DNA from: a bacterium
GTDB lineage: Bacteria; Bdellovibrionota_B; Oligoflexia; Oligoflexales; CAIYRB01
Length of the DNA: 36,957 nt
Assembly: GCA_900299215.1 (NCBI GenBank)
Contig: OMIY01000179.1
Span: 1-36,957 of the forward strand
Reading direction: 5' to 3'
Shown here: one piece after another, positions 18,507-27,193 of the stretch
Layout: the number at the start of each line of letters is the position of its first letter
Numbering within the stretch: position 1 is the stretch's first letter
The notes under the pieces: model-generated
Databases searched by the model: none
What the model saw: only the letters and a program-made list of their open reading frames with translations
What the model was told of the DNA's origin: nothing
Translations under genes and position numbers: made by a program

Positions 18507-18882
18507 AATTTTAATTATCGACGACACAAGATCGGTGCATGCATTTCTGCGCTCCGTGCTTTCGCCATTCACTGACTTATCACTCACCAGTGTTGCTAAT
18601 GGATCTGAAGGTCTGGTCACATTGCAGAGTGGCAAGCAATACGACTTAATTTTACTTGATTGGGAAATGCCAGTGATGGACGGTCCAACGACCTTCACCG
18701 CGCTGAGAGCAACTGGGTGCCAAACTCCAGTGGTAATGATGACGACCAAAAACGAACCTGATGATATCGCCCGCATGCTGCGCGCTGGAGTGAATGAGTA
18801 CATGATGAAGCCTTTTACCTTAGACATACTGCTCGAAAAAATCGAGTTTGCCACTGGAAAGGTGATTCGCCTTGCTTCTTGA
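18499..18882 (+). CDS. cheY: Single-domain response regulator CheY
   Basis: Receiver-only protein of 127 residues expected to carry phosphate from CheA to the flagellar switch or another output. It has the acidic pair in LIIDDT, phospho-acceptor Asp54 in LLDWEMP, the conserved Thr in MMTTKN and Lys104 in MMKPF. The Trp after the acceptor Asp is shared with other CheY-like proteins. With the GTG start the N-terminus (MFEILIIDD) has the usual length. It overlaps cheB upstream and cheR downstream (11 bases), in keeping with the tightly packed operon. An epsin or flagellar target cannot be told from sequence. Confidence 0.94.
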   Translation: MFEILIIDDTRSVHAFLRSVLSPFTDLSLTSVANGSEGLVTLQSGKQYDLILLDWEMPVMDGPTTFTALRATGCQTPVVMMTTKNEPDDIARMLRAGVNEYMMKPFTLDILLEKIEFATGKVIRLAS

Positions 18883-19741
18883 GCGAATATTACAATTTTT
18901 CGCTAAAGAGATCGAAGCCGAGTTAGGCATCGTCTACTCAGAGAGCAATTACTTTCAGCTACAAAATCGCCTTGAAGAGATTGCCAAACAAGTAGGTGCG
19001 AACGATATTTATGCCCTCTACGAAAGTGCCAAAGGTGGGCTCACCGGCCCGTTGAAGCAGTTACTTCTAGACATAGCAACTAACAATGAGACCTCATTTT
19101 TTCGCGACCCAAAAATCTACAAATCGATAGAGACTCTATTATTTGGTCAAGATACCAGCCCTCTCCAACCCTATGAAACTCTGCGTATTTGGTCCGCTGC
19201 GTGTTCGACTGGGCAAGAGCCATTGTCCCTGGCCATGATGCTGACAGAGAGAAGTGAAAAGACCAAGGCTGCACTCTCCTTTAACATACTTGCGACCGAT
19301 ATTTCTGAGCGCGTCCTCAACAAGGCCAAAACAGGAGTCTACACACAACTTGAGGTGCAAAGAGGGTTACCTGCCCCAATGATGCTTAAATATTTTACTA
19401 AGGATGATCAAGACCGTTGGACTGCCAGTATGGAGCTGCGGCGACACATCGAATACGGGAAATTGAATTTGCGAGATAAATTCGGATTTAATGGCCTCTT
19501 TCATACCATATTATGCCGTAATGTACTGATATACCAAAGTGTCGAAGGTAAACGAGACATCCTCACGCGCATCACCGAGGCGCTTTGCCCGGGTGGCTAC
19601 CTAATCCTAGGCGCTGGTGAGAGCTTAATCGGACTTTCTAATGACTTTGAACACAAAACCGTTGACGGTGTGATCATCTACCGAAAGAAGATACAGCAAC
19701 AGACCCCAGAGAATTTTGAGAAGTTGGAGAAGTTGGCATGA
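18872..19741 (+). CDS. cheR: Chemotaxis protein methyltransferase CheR
   Basis: S-adenosylmethionine-dependent glutamate methyltransferase that adapts the receptors. It shows the N-terminal helical domain, the block NNETSFFRD, the SAM-binding segment WSAACSTGQEPLSLAM and FHTILCRNVLIY, followed by GGYLILGAGESL. Length 289 is close to E. coli CheR. The only start that keeps the whole N-terminal domain is a TTG overlapping the cheY stop, with AAGGTG about ten bases upstream. No TPR extension is present. It overlaps the following lipoprotein gene by four bases. The receptor in this operon lacks a pentapeptide tether, so binding must be direct. Confidence 0.95.
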   Translation: MLLERILQFFAKEIEAELGIVYSESNYFQLQNRLEEIAKQVGANDIYALYESAKGGLTGPLKQLLLDIATNNETSFFRDPKIYKSIETLLFGQDTSPLQPYETLRIWSAACSTGQEPLSLAMMLTERSEKTKAALSFNILATDISERVLNKAKTGVYTQLEVQRGLPAPMMLKYFTKDDQDRWTASMELRRHIEYGKLNLRDKFGFNGLFHTILCRNVLIYQSVEGKRDILTRITEALCPGGYLILGAGESLIGLSNDFEHKTVDGVIIYRKKIQQQTPENFEKLEKLA

Positions 19742-20784
19742 GACTCACTTTAGCACTTGTGCTAGCGTTAAATGCAGCCTCCTGCCAATCAGTCCGTTCT
19801 AAACTTGAAAGTGAAGACCAGCCATTTGACTTTTGTAGCCGTAGTGACCGCTATCCAAATAATTTTGATCGGTCTGTTTGGAGTGCAGAAACCGTACAAA
19901 ATGCACTTGGCTTCCTTACAGAGGATCCACGCTTAAAAGGCAAGGCAACCTCAGCATATGCAGTTAGTTACCGTCGCATGACAGCTGCACGAGACCAAGC
20001 TCGTTGTCATTCCGGTGTTTTGGTGGATAAGAGCGAAGCCATGAATCTCCTAACTCATGAGCTAGCCGACATTATGACTCGTTGGTATATCACTGAGACT
20101 AAACTTTGTCTCAATGACAAGCTCGGTAACTCAAATGGCTTTTGCGGACTCTATCAGCGCGCGGTTAAGGACAACTATGACTCTCTCTCCGTTGCCATGG
20201 CAAATACTGCCGTGTACCTTAGTTCACACATAGCATGGTCCCTCTCAGCGGTCGCCTACAACGATGAATTCTGGGACCATTTTCCTGATGCAGCAACGCA
20301 TCATACGCGCGGACCTTTAGAACCAGCTCTGGCTGCGCGCAAGACTTGGCTGCGTGATTTCAAGCCAAGTTACGACCGCTTCAATGAGTTCCTTGGTAAT
20401 AGCCTTGAGGTGGTAGCAAAAGCTCTTGAAGACGCTGGGCTCCTTCGCGACCATGTCCTTTTAGCATCCACCCACATAAGCAAAATTTTGCCATGCAAAG
20501 CAAAATTCTTTAGCGGTATTCGAGATAAATCATTCAGTGCGGCTCTTGACATCCTTGACCTCAACCAGCCGGAATATCACCCCATGCTACGGCGTGATCG
20601 CACCCGCTATGTCCTAAATTACACTGAATTTGCACAAACTACTGACAACTCCTCCGTACCAGCTTCAGTGCAAGCCAGTGAGGATTTTGCTCTAACTGCT
20701 CTTGCAAGCCCTGCAGCCCGATTGACCTATCGCGAGCTACTTGGCGGGAAGACGGACTTTGTTTTCAAATGCGACACTATGTAA
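19738..20784 (+). CDS. Lipoprotein translationally coupled to cheR
   Basis: A 348-residue protein beginning MRLTLALVLALNAASC: a short signal sequence with a good lipobox (AASC, Cys16), so it should be anchored in the envelope. The mature part has several further cysteines (for example FCSR, RCHSG, LCLND, FCGLY, LPCKA, FKCDT), enough for disulphides, and otherwise looks alpha-helical. I recognise no family. Its ATG overlaps the cheR stop (ATGA) with GGAG upstream, so it is made together with the chemotaxis proteins, yet it must leave the cytoplasm. Possible roles are a periplasmic ligand binder, a motor- or stator-associated factor or an array-linked envelope protein. It ends 30 bases from a convergent gene with no clear terminator. 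Confidence 0.85.
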   Translation: MRLTLALVLALNAASCQSVRSKLESEDQPFDFCSRSDRYPNNFDRSVWSAETVQNALGFLTEDPRLKGKATSAYAVSYRRMTAARDQARCHSGVLVDKSEAMNLLTHELADIMTRWYITETKLCLNDKLGNSNGFCGLYQRAVKDNYDSLSVAMANTAVYLSSHIAWSLSAVAYNDEFWDHFPDAATHHTRGPLEPALAARKTWLRDFKPSYDRFNEFLGNSLEVVAKALEDAGLLRDHVLLASTHISKILPCKAKFFSGIRDKSFSAALDILDLNQPEYHPMLRRDRTRYVLNYTEFAQTTDNSSVPASVQASEDFALTALASPAARLTYRELLGGKTDFVFKCDTM

Positions 20785-20813
20785 AACTTGCGAATCACCG
20801 AGCCCTTGATGTT

Positions 20814-22418
20814 TTAGCTTTTTTCCCAACGCTGAAGCTCCGCATCAAATCCGCCCAAATCAACGGGTTTCGAATACACTAGGCGCAAATTGTGTTCACT
20901 TAGCACCTGACGCGTTAACTGGGGCAGAGGACTCAACCAAACTAGCCTGCCGCCACTAGCGAGCTCAGTCGCTAGCTTTGGCAAGAGACATTGGAAAAGT
21001 TGCTGCAAAGTCCCGCGATGAACACGACGTCCCATCGGTGGATTTGAGATGATTAGAGTAGGCCGAGGGGGTGCAAAAAAGAGGCAGTCAGTCTTAAAGG
21101 TTTGTACAAACGATGCACATCCCGCTGCTTCAGCGTTAGATCTCGCGGCTTGAATAGCGCGCTCGTCCAGATCTGTGCCATAAAGTGCGCTGGCGGAACC
21201 GTGCCGCCAACACTCGATTAATTCTGTACCCGATCCAACAAATGGATCCCAAATGATGTCATCGGGGCGCACCTCGGCTACGCGTGCCAAAGCTGCAGCA
21301 ATTGAGGGATGAGAAGCTGCCGGCACGTCAGCTAATCGGTAATTGAAACGAGGATCTTCGAGATATTTTGGGCACAAGTCGAGATGCCATTTACCTCCGA
21401 CTTTAGTCTGTCCAAATTCCCAAAGACTACTGCGTGGATCGTTGACAAAACTTGGCACTGTGTCAGCAAGAAACTGAACCGCTCGCCAAATTCCCGCATT
21501 GGTGAGCTTTGGCATTTGCAAGCGATATCGGACTGGTCCCTCGGTCAGACTGCCAAGCAGAGTCGCGACCTCGCCAGAGCTCAATGCTGCTGCAACTGCC
21601 TGTATCGAGTTGGCCTTGGTGACGACAGGCAGGCTGAAATTCAGGATTAACCGTAAAGCCCAAAGCTGACGTAGGCTGCCACTATGCGTGATGGCGATGA
21701 TGCCGTCGGCAACTTGGACAGCGTCCTGCCAGCCGTGTTCCCGTGCTTCGGCAATGACCAATTCTTCTAAACCGCGGCGGCACCAAAGCCAGACGGTAGT
21801 ATCCTTGGGTAAGTTCACCTCATCGAGAATGCAACCACCCTCAAGTCGACTTAACTCTCGCTGAATAATAAGCTGAGCCTTGCCAACCAGCTCCCTAACG
21901 TCATTTGCTGAAGAATTTTTAGCTACTAAGGACTCAATCTCGACCTTAGCGCTTTCTCTCCCCACCTTCGCAAGCGATCTAATGGCAGCTTTTTTGATTT
22001 CTTCACGCTGTCCTTTTGCCCGTAGTTGCCCGAGCAAGGCTGCCTCGCTGTCGCTACCGGGCAATCGGCCGAGAGCATTTATGGCATTTAATCTCGTCTT
22101 TAAATCGGAGTCATCAAGAAGGCTAAAGATGAGTGCGCGTAAGCTTTGATCTGGGTGCCGTTCTAGCAATTTACCGGCCAAAGCCGTGAAGCGGGCTCGA
22201 GCCGGCCTGACACTGAGCGGCAGGTGACGCAAAACGAACGCTAAACTTGCTTGGCCACCGCGAAGCAATGCGCGAATGATCAATTCACTATCTTTTTCCT
22301 CAGTAGTGCTAAGCAGATGGCACAGGCGATCGAGATCGCGAATGCCAGGCGTGTAGCCAGGATGTCGCACCTTTAACAAAAGGGCTTCGTGATCTTTTGA
22401 TTGATCTTGCTCGATCAT
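20814..22418 (-). CDS. HEAT-repeat/RNA-type methyltransferase fusion protein
   Basis: A 534-residue cytoplasmic protein with two parts. Residues about 40-200 are helical repeats of HEAT/Armadillo type (for example SLLDDSDLKTRLNAINALGR). The C-terminal part is a Rossmann methyltransferase of the THUMP-linked RlmL/Trm14 (UPF0020) group: motif I is DPFVGSGTE from Asp391, a TDLDERAIQAARSNAEAAG segment follows, and the catalytic motif is NPPMG at 459-463 where the family usually has NPPY. The segment between (about 205-350) may be a degenerate THUMP-like region. The NPP motif implies methylation of an exocyclic amino group, most likely in RNA. The start overlaps the stop of the upstream radical SAM gene (ATGA). 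Substrate unknown. Confidence 0.82.
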   Translation of the reverse strand: MIEQDQSKDHEALLLKVRHPGYTPGIRDLDRLCHLLSTTEEKDSELIIRALLRGGQASLAFVLRHLPLSVRPARARFTALAGKLLERHPDQSLRALIFSLLDDSDLKTRLNAINALGRLPGSDSEAALLGQLRAKGQREEIKKAAIRSLAKVGRESAKVEIESLVAKNSSANDVRELVGKAQLIIQRELSRLEGGCILDEVNLPKDTTVWLWCRRGLEELVIAEAREHGWQDAVQVADGIIAITHSGSLRQLWALRLILNFSLPVVTKANSIQAVAAALSSGEVATLLGSLTEGPVRYRLQMPKLTNAGIWRAVQFLADTVPSFVNDPRSSLWEFGQTKVGGKWHLDLCPKYLEDPRFNYRLADVPAASHPSIAAALARVAEVRPDDIIWDPFVGSGTELIECWRHGSASALYGTDLDERAIQAARSNAEAAGCASFVQTFKTDCLFFAPPRPTLIISNPPMGRRVHRGTLQQLFQCLLPKLATELASGGRLVWLSPLPQLTRQVLSEHNLRLVYSKPVDLGGFDAELQRWEKS

Positions 22419-24370
22419 TGCTGCCCTCTTTGGCTAGACCTGGATTCAAGCGCTCGCCGAATGAGGTGGCGCGAAACTTTAGTCTTTGGCACTGGAAAAT
22501 CAAACCAAAAACGGACATCTTCATCCAGTCCCACACCGTGCATAAAATTGTAAACAGCTTTACGCAAGGCGACACCCAATGCATCGTGATCGACTCCAGT
22601 AGGATCCTCGAAGTCAAGATCATTGTGGGCAAAGGAAACTGCTGGCATTGGTAATAGATTAATGCCGAATCGCGCTGGGTCACGCCCGATCGGGCTATGC
22701 GCTGTCACCGAGAATCGATGCCAAAAGGCTGAAGTGATACAGCCAGCGGCAAATAGCTGGCGGACCCGTTCCAAAGCGTCGACAGTCTCTTCAACGGTTT
22801 GAGTCGGAAATCCATACATAAGATAAGCGTGTACTAATATTCCGGCCTGTGACAGTGCATGGGTGACTCTGGCAACTTGCTCTACTGTCACGCCCTTATT
22901 CATGAGTTTTAGCAAGCGGTCTGATGCCACCTCAAGACCACCACTTACTGCAACACATCCAGCCGCTCGCATCTTTGCAGCGACTTGAGATTGCGCGAAG
23001 GTTTTTTCAAAGCGAACGTTCCCCCACCAGGTGCAGCTAATGTCACGCGCCAAAAGTCGCTCGGAAAGAGCGAGCAGAGTCTTTGGCGGAGCGGCCTCAT
23101 CGACAAAATGAAATCCAGACTGTCCGGTCTCATCAATCATAGCGACCATCCGGTCGGCAATTAGATCCGCGGCTTGTTCCTCGTAAACACCTATGTAGTC
23201 CAAACTGATGTCACAGAAGTTACATGACTTCCAATAACAGCCGTGAGCGAGTGTAAGTTTATTCCATCTTCCATCTGACCAGACTCGATGCATCGGATTT
23301 AACATCTCTAGGAGAGACAAATAACGATCCGTGGGCAATCCATCGTAGGTTGGGGTACCAGTATCCTTGAGCGGAATATCATGCTCTAAACTCGAGGATT
23401 TAAGGACCACGCGTCCGTCTTCTTTAAGGTAGGTTCGCAACAGCTGGTCTTTGTTTCTTCGCCCTTGAATCAAATCTAGTACGCACAGCAGCGGTCGTTC
23501 GCCGTCATCTAGCGTGATGAAATCGACGTAGTCAAAAATCCGGGGATCGGTCAAAGAACGCAGTTCAGTGTTGACATAGCCACCACCCATAATGATTTGG
23601 ATGGTCGGATCTAGAGCACGGATTGTCTCAGCCATTCTCAAAGCACCGTATACGTTTCCGGGAAAAGGAACAGTCAACCCAATAACTGTGGGGCGATGGC
23701 GTTGTACCAGTTCGACTGTAATTTCCCTGAGCAGCTCATCAACCAAGGAGGGTGGAGCCAAAAGAGCCGCGGCCAGCGGATCAAATGTGGGTACGCTGGC
23801 TGCAAGCTTTTCCCCATATCGTGAAAGCGTGAAATGCTCGTCAACTGCGTCATGTATCACATCGGCGAGATCATCAAGAAACAAGGTAGCTAGGTGCTTA
23901 GCTCGATCCTGTACGCCCAGTACGCCAAAGGCCCAGCCTAGAGCGTCGCCCTCTCCACCGTCACCGGGAGCGAATTGAGCCAGCGCGGCTTCCATCCGCG
24001 GGCCCTCGGGCAGGAAGTCACCACCCGCAATACGCATCGCCAATGTCGAATCTCGACCTTGGAGGAATCTGATGGTTGGCTCTACGGTGCGTAAGTAGTG
24101 TGGCAGATGACTCATAAAATGCTGCACCGCGACGGACGGCTTCCATCGCTTTTTGCCGGTAAGTTTTTTGCCGGACTGCAACTTAGTCTCCACCGCTTTC
24201 GCAACGTTCAGCAAACCTTCGCGGGAGAAAAGCCTCAACACAAGTTCAAGAGCCGGATCAGCTTGACGAGTTTCAAACCCCCGGGACCGCAGAAAGCCGG
24301 TCAGATAGGCCGTCGCTGGGTACGGGGTATTGAGTTGAGTCATTGGTGGGGTAAAAAGCAAGATGCGCAT
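22415..24370 (-). CDS. B12-binding-type radical SAM protein
   Basis: A 651-residue protein with an N-terminal cobalamin-binding-like Rossmann region (MRILLFTPPMTQLNTPYP; later VIGLTVPFPGNVYGAL and IIMGGGYVNTEL) and a central radical SAM domain. The cluster motif is C-YWKS-C-NF-C, Cys378, Cys383 and Cys386, that is CX4CX2C rather than the common CX3CX2C. I do not see the DxHxxG cobalamin ligand motif, so B12 binding may be base-off or absent. The C-terminus has YLMYGFPTQTVEETVDAL, typical of this group. It resembles anaerobic-style methylthio- or methyltransferases, but no substrate can be named. AAGG lies before the ATG. It is translationally coupled to the methyltransferase fusion. Confidence 0.88.
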   Translation of the reverse strand: MRILLFTPPMTQLNTPYPATAYLTGFLRSRGFETRQADPALELVLRLFSREGLLNVAKAVETKLQSGKKLTGKKRWKPSVAVQHFMSHLPHYLRTVEPTIRFLQGRDSTLAMRIAGGDFLPEGPRMEAALAQFAPGDGGEGDALGWAFGVLGVQDRAKHLATLFLDDLADVIHDAVDEHFTLSRYGEKLAASVPTFDPLAAALLAPPSLVDELLREITVELVQRHRPTVIGLTVPFPGNVYGALRMAETIRALDPTIQIIMGGGYVNTELRSLTDPRIFDYVDFITLDDGERPLLCVLDLIQGRRNKDQLLRTYLKEDGRVVLKSSSLEHDIPLKDTGTPTYDGLPTDRYLSLLEMLNPMHRVWSDGRWNKLTLAHGCYWKSCNFCDISLDYIGVYEEQAADLIADRMVAMIDETGQSGFHFVDEAAPPKTLLALSERLLARDISCTWWGNVRFEKTFAQSQVAAKMRAAGCVAVSGGLEVASDRLLKLMNKGVTVEQVARVTHALSQAGILVHAYLMYGFPTQTVEETVDALERVRQLFAAGCITSAFWHRFSVTAHSPIGRDPARFGINLLPMPAVSFAHNDLDFEDPTGVDHDALGVALRKAVYNFMHGVGLDEDVRFWFDFPVPKTKVSRHLIRRALESRSSQRGQQ

Positions 24371-24422
24371 GGTGCCCGCCTTACCATAAACCGCATGGCT
24401 CAGTCCATGGCGACCTTCGGGC

Positions 24423-24488
24423 TAAACGACTGAATACGCTAGTGTTTAGTAAATGCTTCGTCGTTTAAGAAAAATAACTAGCATTTAC
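24423..24488. repeat. Two interlocked inverted repeats in the divergent gap
   Basis: TAAACGAC (24423-24430) is repeated inverted as GTCGTTTA (24460-24467), and GTAAATGC (24449-24456) as GCATTTAC (24481-24488). A shorter pair, GCTAGT/ACTAGC (24438-24443 and 24477-24482), shares bases with the second. The pairs interlock, so they cannot all form at once. They sit between the radical SAM gene and the sigma-28 promoter and may be operators. Confidence 0.5.
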
Positions 24489-24494
24489 AGTGCC

Positions 24495-24521
24495 TTAAGT
24501 TAGACCCCTGTGAACCGATAG
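24495..24521 (+). promoter_or_regulatory. Sigma-28 (FliA-type) promoter of the receptor/flagellin-like operon
   Basis: TTAAGTTA (24495-24502), an exact 11-base spacer and ACCGATAG (24514-24521) match 12 of 16 positions of the flagellar consensus TAAAGTTT-N11-GCCGATAA. It is correctly placed about 37 bases before the receptor start, and the downstream genes are exactly those such a promoter would drive. Confidence 0.72.
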
Positions 24522-24558
24522 GCCTTCTGAGGAGCACTCTAGCTAGGGAGAAATCCGC

Positions 24559-26244
24559 ATGCAGGAAGGCCAAAGTCAAAGAGACGATACCCAAGTGGTC
24601 TCAACCGCCGCCTTAACTGGTACCGGGGCCTTGATGGCCATGTTGGCAGTGGGGTCGTTGGCCGTTTTAACTGACCTTGCACACTATGACTGGATGGGGT
24701 TCGGGCGCTCTGGCGAACTAAAGCTTGTTGCTGAGCACTTAACTGCCCTCCCAAATAACTTTGCCATCGCCACTTCAGAGTCTATTCGCGCGACGATCGA
24801 TGAAATGCTCACCTACCTCAGTTCAACGGTAGTTGTTCCCAGGCTGATGGTACAGATCTTACTTCTTATCAACGGCCTGATCTTGGTGGCTGCTATTGCC
24901 TCGCAGATTTTGATCTGGCGATTACGTCGACCCACCAAAGCTGGGAGGAGCAAAAGAATTGCAGGTGCCACTTCCACCACCGCGTACGGATCTCCCAGAG
25001 CTAGAGATAATCCCGCGGTCGATGATTTTCGTCTCGTCGACCCAAGCCTTGATGAGAACTACAGCGCTGAAACTGGAGTAAGCCCGGCACTTTGCGATGC
25101 TGCCGGCGTGCTACTTGAAGCTAATAGACGGCTATCAAGCGTCCGCCAGCAGTGCCAGGATTATGCCACCCAAACTGCTTCAGCACGCGGCGAATGGTAC
25201 GCCATAGGCACCCAGCTTTGGCATATAAGGCAACTTCAGGATCGTAGCTCCGACACCGTAAGAGGATTACGCAAAGCAACTTCGGCGATGATGCTTTCCT
25301 TCAAAGATACACTGAAGCTGGAAGCTGCTTTAGCTGGACGCATCGATGTGGTGTCAATGCACGTGCGCGATCTCAATGACAGATTAAGTTCCACTGAAGA
25401 GCTTATTAAGACAACAGACCAAGCGCTCTCACATTGCCGCACTGAGGTTAAGTCCGCCTCGACGCTCGTTTGCAATCTTGCCGATCGAGCCGGCGAAATA
25501 GTGGCTGCGATTGGAATTATTGACGATATCGCCGAACAAACTAATCTGCTCGCACTTAATGCCTCGCTCGAAGCAGCTCGTGCGGGCACTGAAGGACAAG
25601 GGTTTAGCGTAGTCGCCGACGAAGTTAAAAAATTGGCGACACGGGCAAACGCGGCAGCAAGAACGATCACCGCTCTGCTCATAGCTATAAAAACTGGAGC
25701 TAGCGAAGCCTCAGGGCGCCTTTCAAACGGTCAGCTCACAGTTGGTGAAGTAGCCAGTTCGTTACAAAAGATCTCTATGTCGCATGACACAAGTTCGAGC
25801 ATAGTCAACCGCGCGCTTGATGACATAGGGGTCATCGAGCACGAGTTGGAATATTTAGTTGATGCACTTGCGAACACGCAAAAAGAGTGTGTGACGATCA
25901 ACACAAACACCGAAACTTTATCAAAAACACAACAAGTCTGTTCCGAGACTGGCGCCAAGATCGGCAGTGAGATCCGCCATGCAGCTGCGAGCTTGGATCG
26001 CATTTCACGGGTATTATCAAGTCAATACCACTCTTTGTCACACTGCGAGCACTTGATAGATGGCGCTGCAACTTTAAGCAAAAGTGCGGCACCAAAGCCG
26101 ACAACTCTCACAGCTCTTGGCGATAACCTGAAATCACAAGATCCTGAATTCCTAACCAAACACCCGCTACATATAGTTAGGCAAGAGCCGCAGCTACATT
26201 TGGATAAGCTGAGTCCGAAGCTCGCAATAAGTCACGAGGTTTAA
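24559..26244 (+). CDS. Transmembrane methyl-accepting chemotaxis protein
   Basis: A 561-residue receptor with two membrane helices (about 17-39 and 93-117) enclosing a periplasmic part of only some 50-55 residues, too short for a standard four-helix or Cache ligand domain. No clear HAMP domain follows; instead there is a low-complexity charged stretch to about 180. The signalling domain contains the tip sequence [20 protein letters not shown] near 324-343 and [13 protein letters not shown]. Its tail ([20 protein letters not shown]) is not a CheR tether. GGGAG precedes the ATG. The gene sits behind a sigma-28 promoter and ends one base before a flagellin-like gene, so it probably belongs to the motility regulon. 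Confidence 0.9.
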   Translation: MQEGQSQRDDTQVVSTAALTGTGALMAMLAVGSLAVLTDLAHYDWMGFGRSGELKLVAEHLTALPNNFAIATSESIRATIDEMLTYLSSTVVVPRLMVQILLLINGLILVAAIASQILIWRLRRPTKAGRSKRIAGATSTTAYGSPRARDNPAVDDFRLVDPSLDENYSAETGVSPALCDAAGVLLEANRRLSSVRQQCQDYATQTASARGEWYAIGTQLWHIRQLQDRSSDTVRGLRKATSAMMLSFKDTLKLEAALAGRIDVVSMHVRDLNDRLSSTEELIKTTDQALSHCRTEVKSASTLVCNLADRAGEIVAAIGIIDDIAEQTNLLALNASLEAARAGTEGQGFSVVADEVKKLATRANAAARTITALLIAIKTGASEASGRLSNGQLTVGEVASSLQKISMSHDTSSSIVNRALDDIGVIEHELEYLVDALANTQKECVTINTNTETLSKTQQVCSETGAKIGSEIRHAAASLDRISRVLSSQYHSLSHCEHLIDGAATLSKSAAPKPTTLTALGDNLKSQDPEFLTKHPLHIVRQEPQLHLDKLSPKLAISHEV

Positions 26245-26245
26245 T

Positions 26246-27181
26246 TTGTCGTTCAACATTAAAGATCGGTCTTTAGAACTTCGCCTGGAGCGTCATCTTA
26301 GCGACGCCCAGCGCGACGTCTCCGATGCCTTCGAGCGCCTTAGCTCGGGAACGATCTTTACGTCGAACGAGCCAAAACCTTCGGAAAGAGCGCTAGCTGA
26401 GGGTCTTGAATTCAAACTTCGCGGATTATCTGCTGCAAAGCGTAATGTAAATACAGCAATTAATTTAATTCAAACCGGCGAGGCGAGCCTATCCGAGGTC
26501 AGCAATATCATTCAGCGCCTAAAAGAAATCAATATTTCTGCTGCAAGCACCACTTTAAGCGATCGTGACAGGGCCTTCCTATTCGTTGAATACCAAGCTC
26601 TGCACGATGAAATAAATCGCATTGCAGAAACTACAGAATTCAACGGTATTCCACTGCTCAATGGTGCTTCCGAGAAAGTACCTGAAAGACTAGTGCTACG
26701 CGTTGGCGATCCGAGCAGGTCTGGCAGCCAGGGAGAAAATGGCACAGATCTGAACGTTATCGAGTTTAATGAATTAAAGAGTATCGTTGCCACCACGGAT
26801 GGGCTTGGTTTACGGTCAGCCGCCGATTTACTTGGTGGAGTTGATGAATATGGCGTGAGTCTGGATGATGCTCAGGAACTCCTAGAACCAGTGGACAGTG
26901 ATAACTTTTCCACCGTTTATGACGAAGCCCTGAGCCACCTTGCGAGTCACCGCGCCCTGTTTGGATCGATACAAACTCGATTAAACCGGGCCATCGATTT
27001 TATTGATGTATATCAGGAAAATATCGCTGCAGCCAAATCATCCATCGCCGATGTCGACTACGCTGAACAAGCCGCGTCTCTAACAGAGTCGCGCATAAGA
27101 CTCCAGGCCAGCACTGCAGTACTTGCTCAGAGCAATATCAACTCAGCACAGGCTTTAAATTTACTGAATACACTGCGCTGA
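26246..27181 (+). CDS. Divergent flagellin-like protein
   Basis: A 311-residue protein with the two terminal helical regions of flagellin. The N-terminal D0/D1 region has AFERLSSG, then GLSAAKRNVNTAINLIQTGE and RIAETTEFNGIPLLNG, but the usual N-x-A-A-D-D-A-A-G-L-A motif is replaced by TSNEPKPSERALAEG. The C-terminal region SSIADVDYAEQAASLTESRI, ending TAVLAQSNINSAQALNLLNTLR, is close to the filament-assembly helix, with three extra residues beyond the usual LLR end. The middle domain is short. Start is TTG, with GAGG six bases upstream, one base after the receptor stop. It could be a minor filament subunit, a filament cap-proximal variant or a non-motility homologue. FlgL is less likely given the C-terminus. 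Confidence 0.85.
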   Translation: MSFNIKDRSLELRLERHLSDAQRDVSDAFERLSSGTIFTSNEPKPSERALAEGLEFKLRGLSAAKRNVNTAINLIQTGEASLSEVSNIIQRLKEINISAASTTLSDRDRAFLFVEYQALHDEINRIAETTEFNGIPLLNGASEKVPERLVLRVGDPSRSGSQGENGTDLNVIEFNELKSIVATTDGLGLRSAADLLGGVDEYGVSLDDAQELLEPVDSDNFSTVYDEALSHLASHRALFGSIQTRLNRAIDFIDVYQENIAAAKSSIADVDYAEQAASLTESRIRLQASTAVLAQSNINSAQALNLLNTLR

Positions 27182-27193
27182 AGAAGGCACAAA

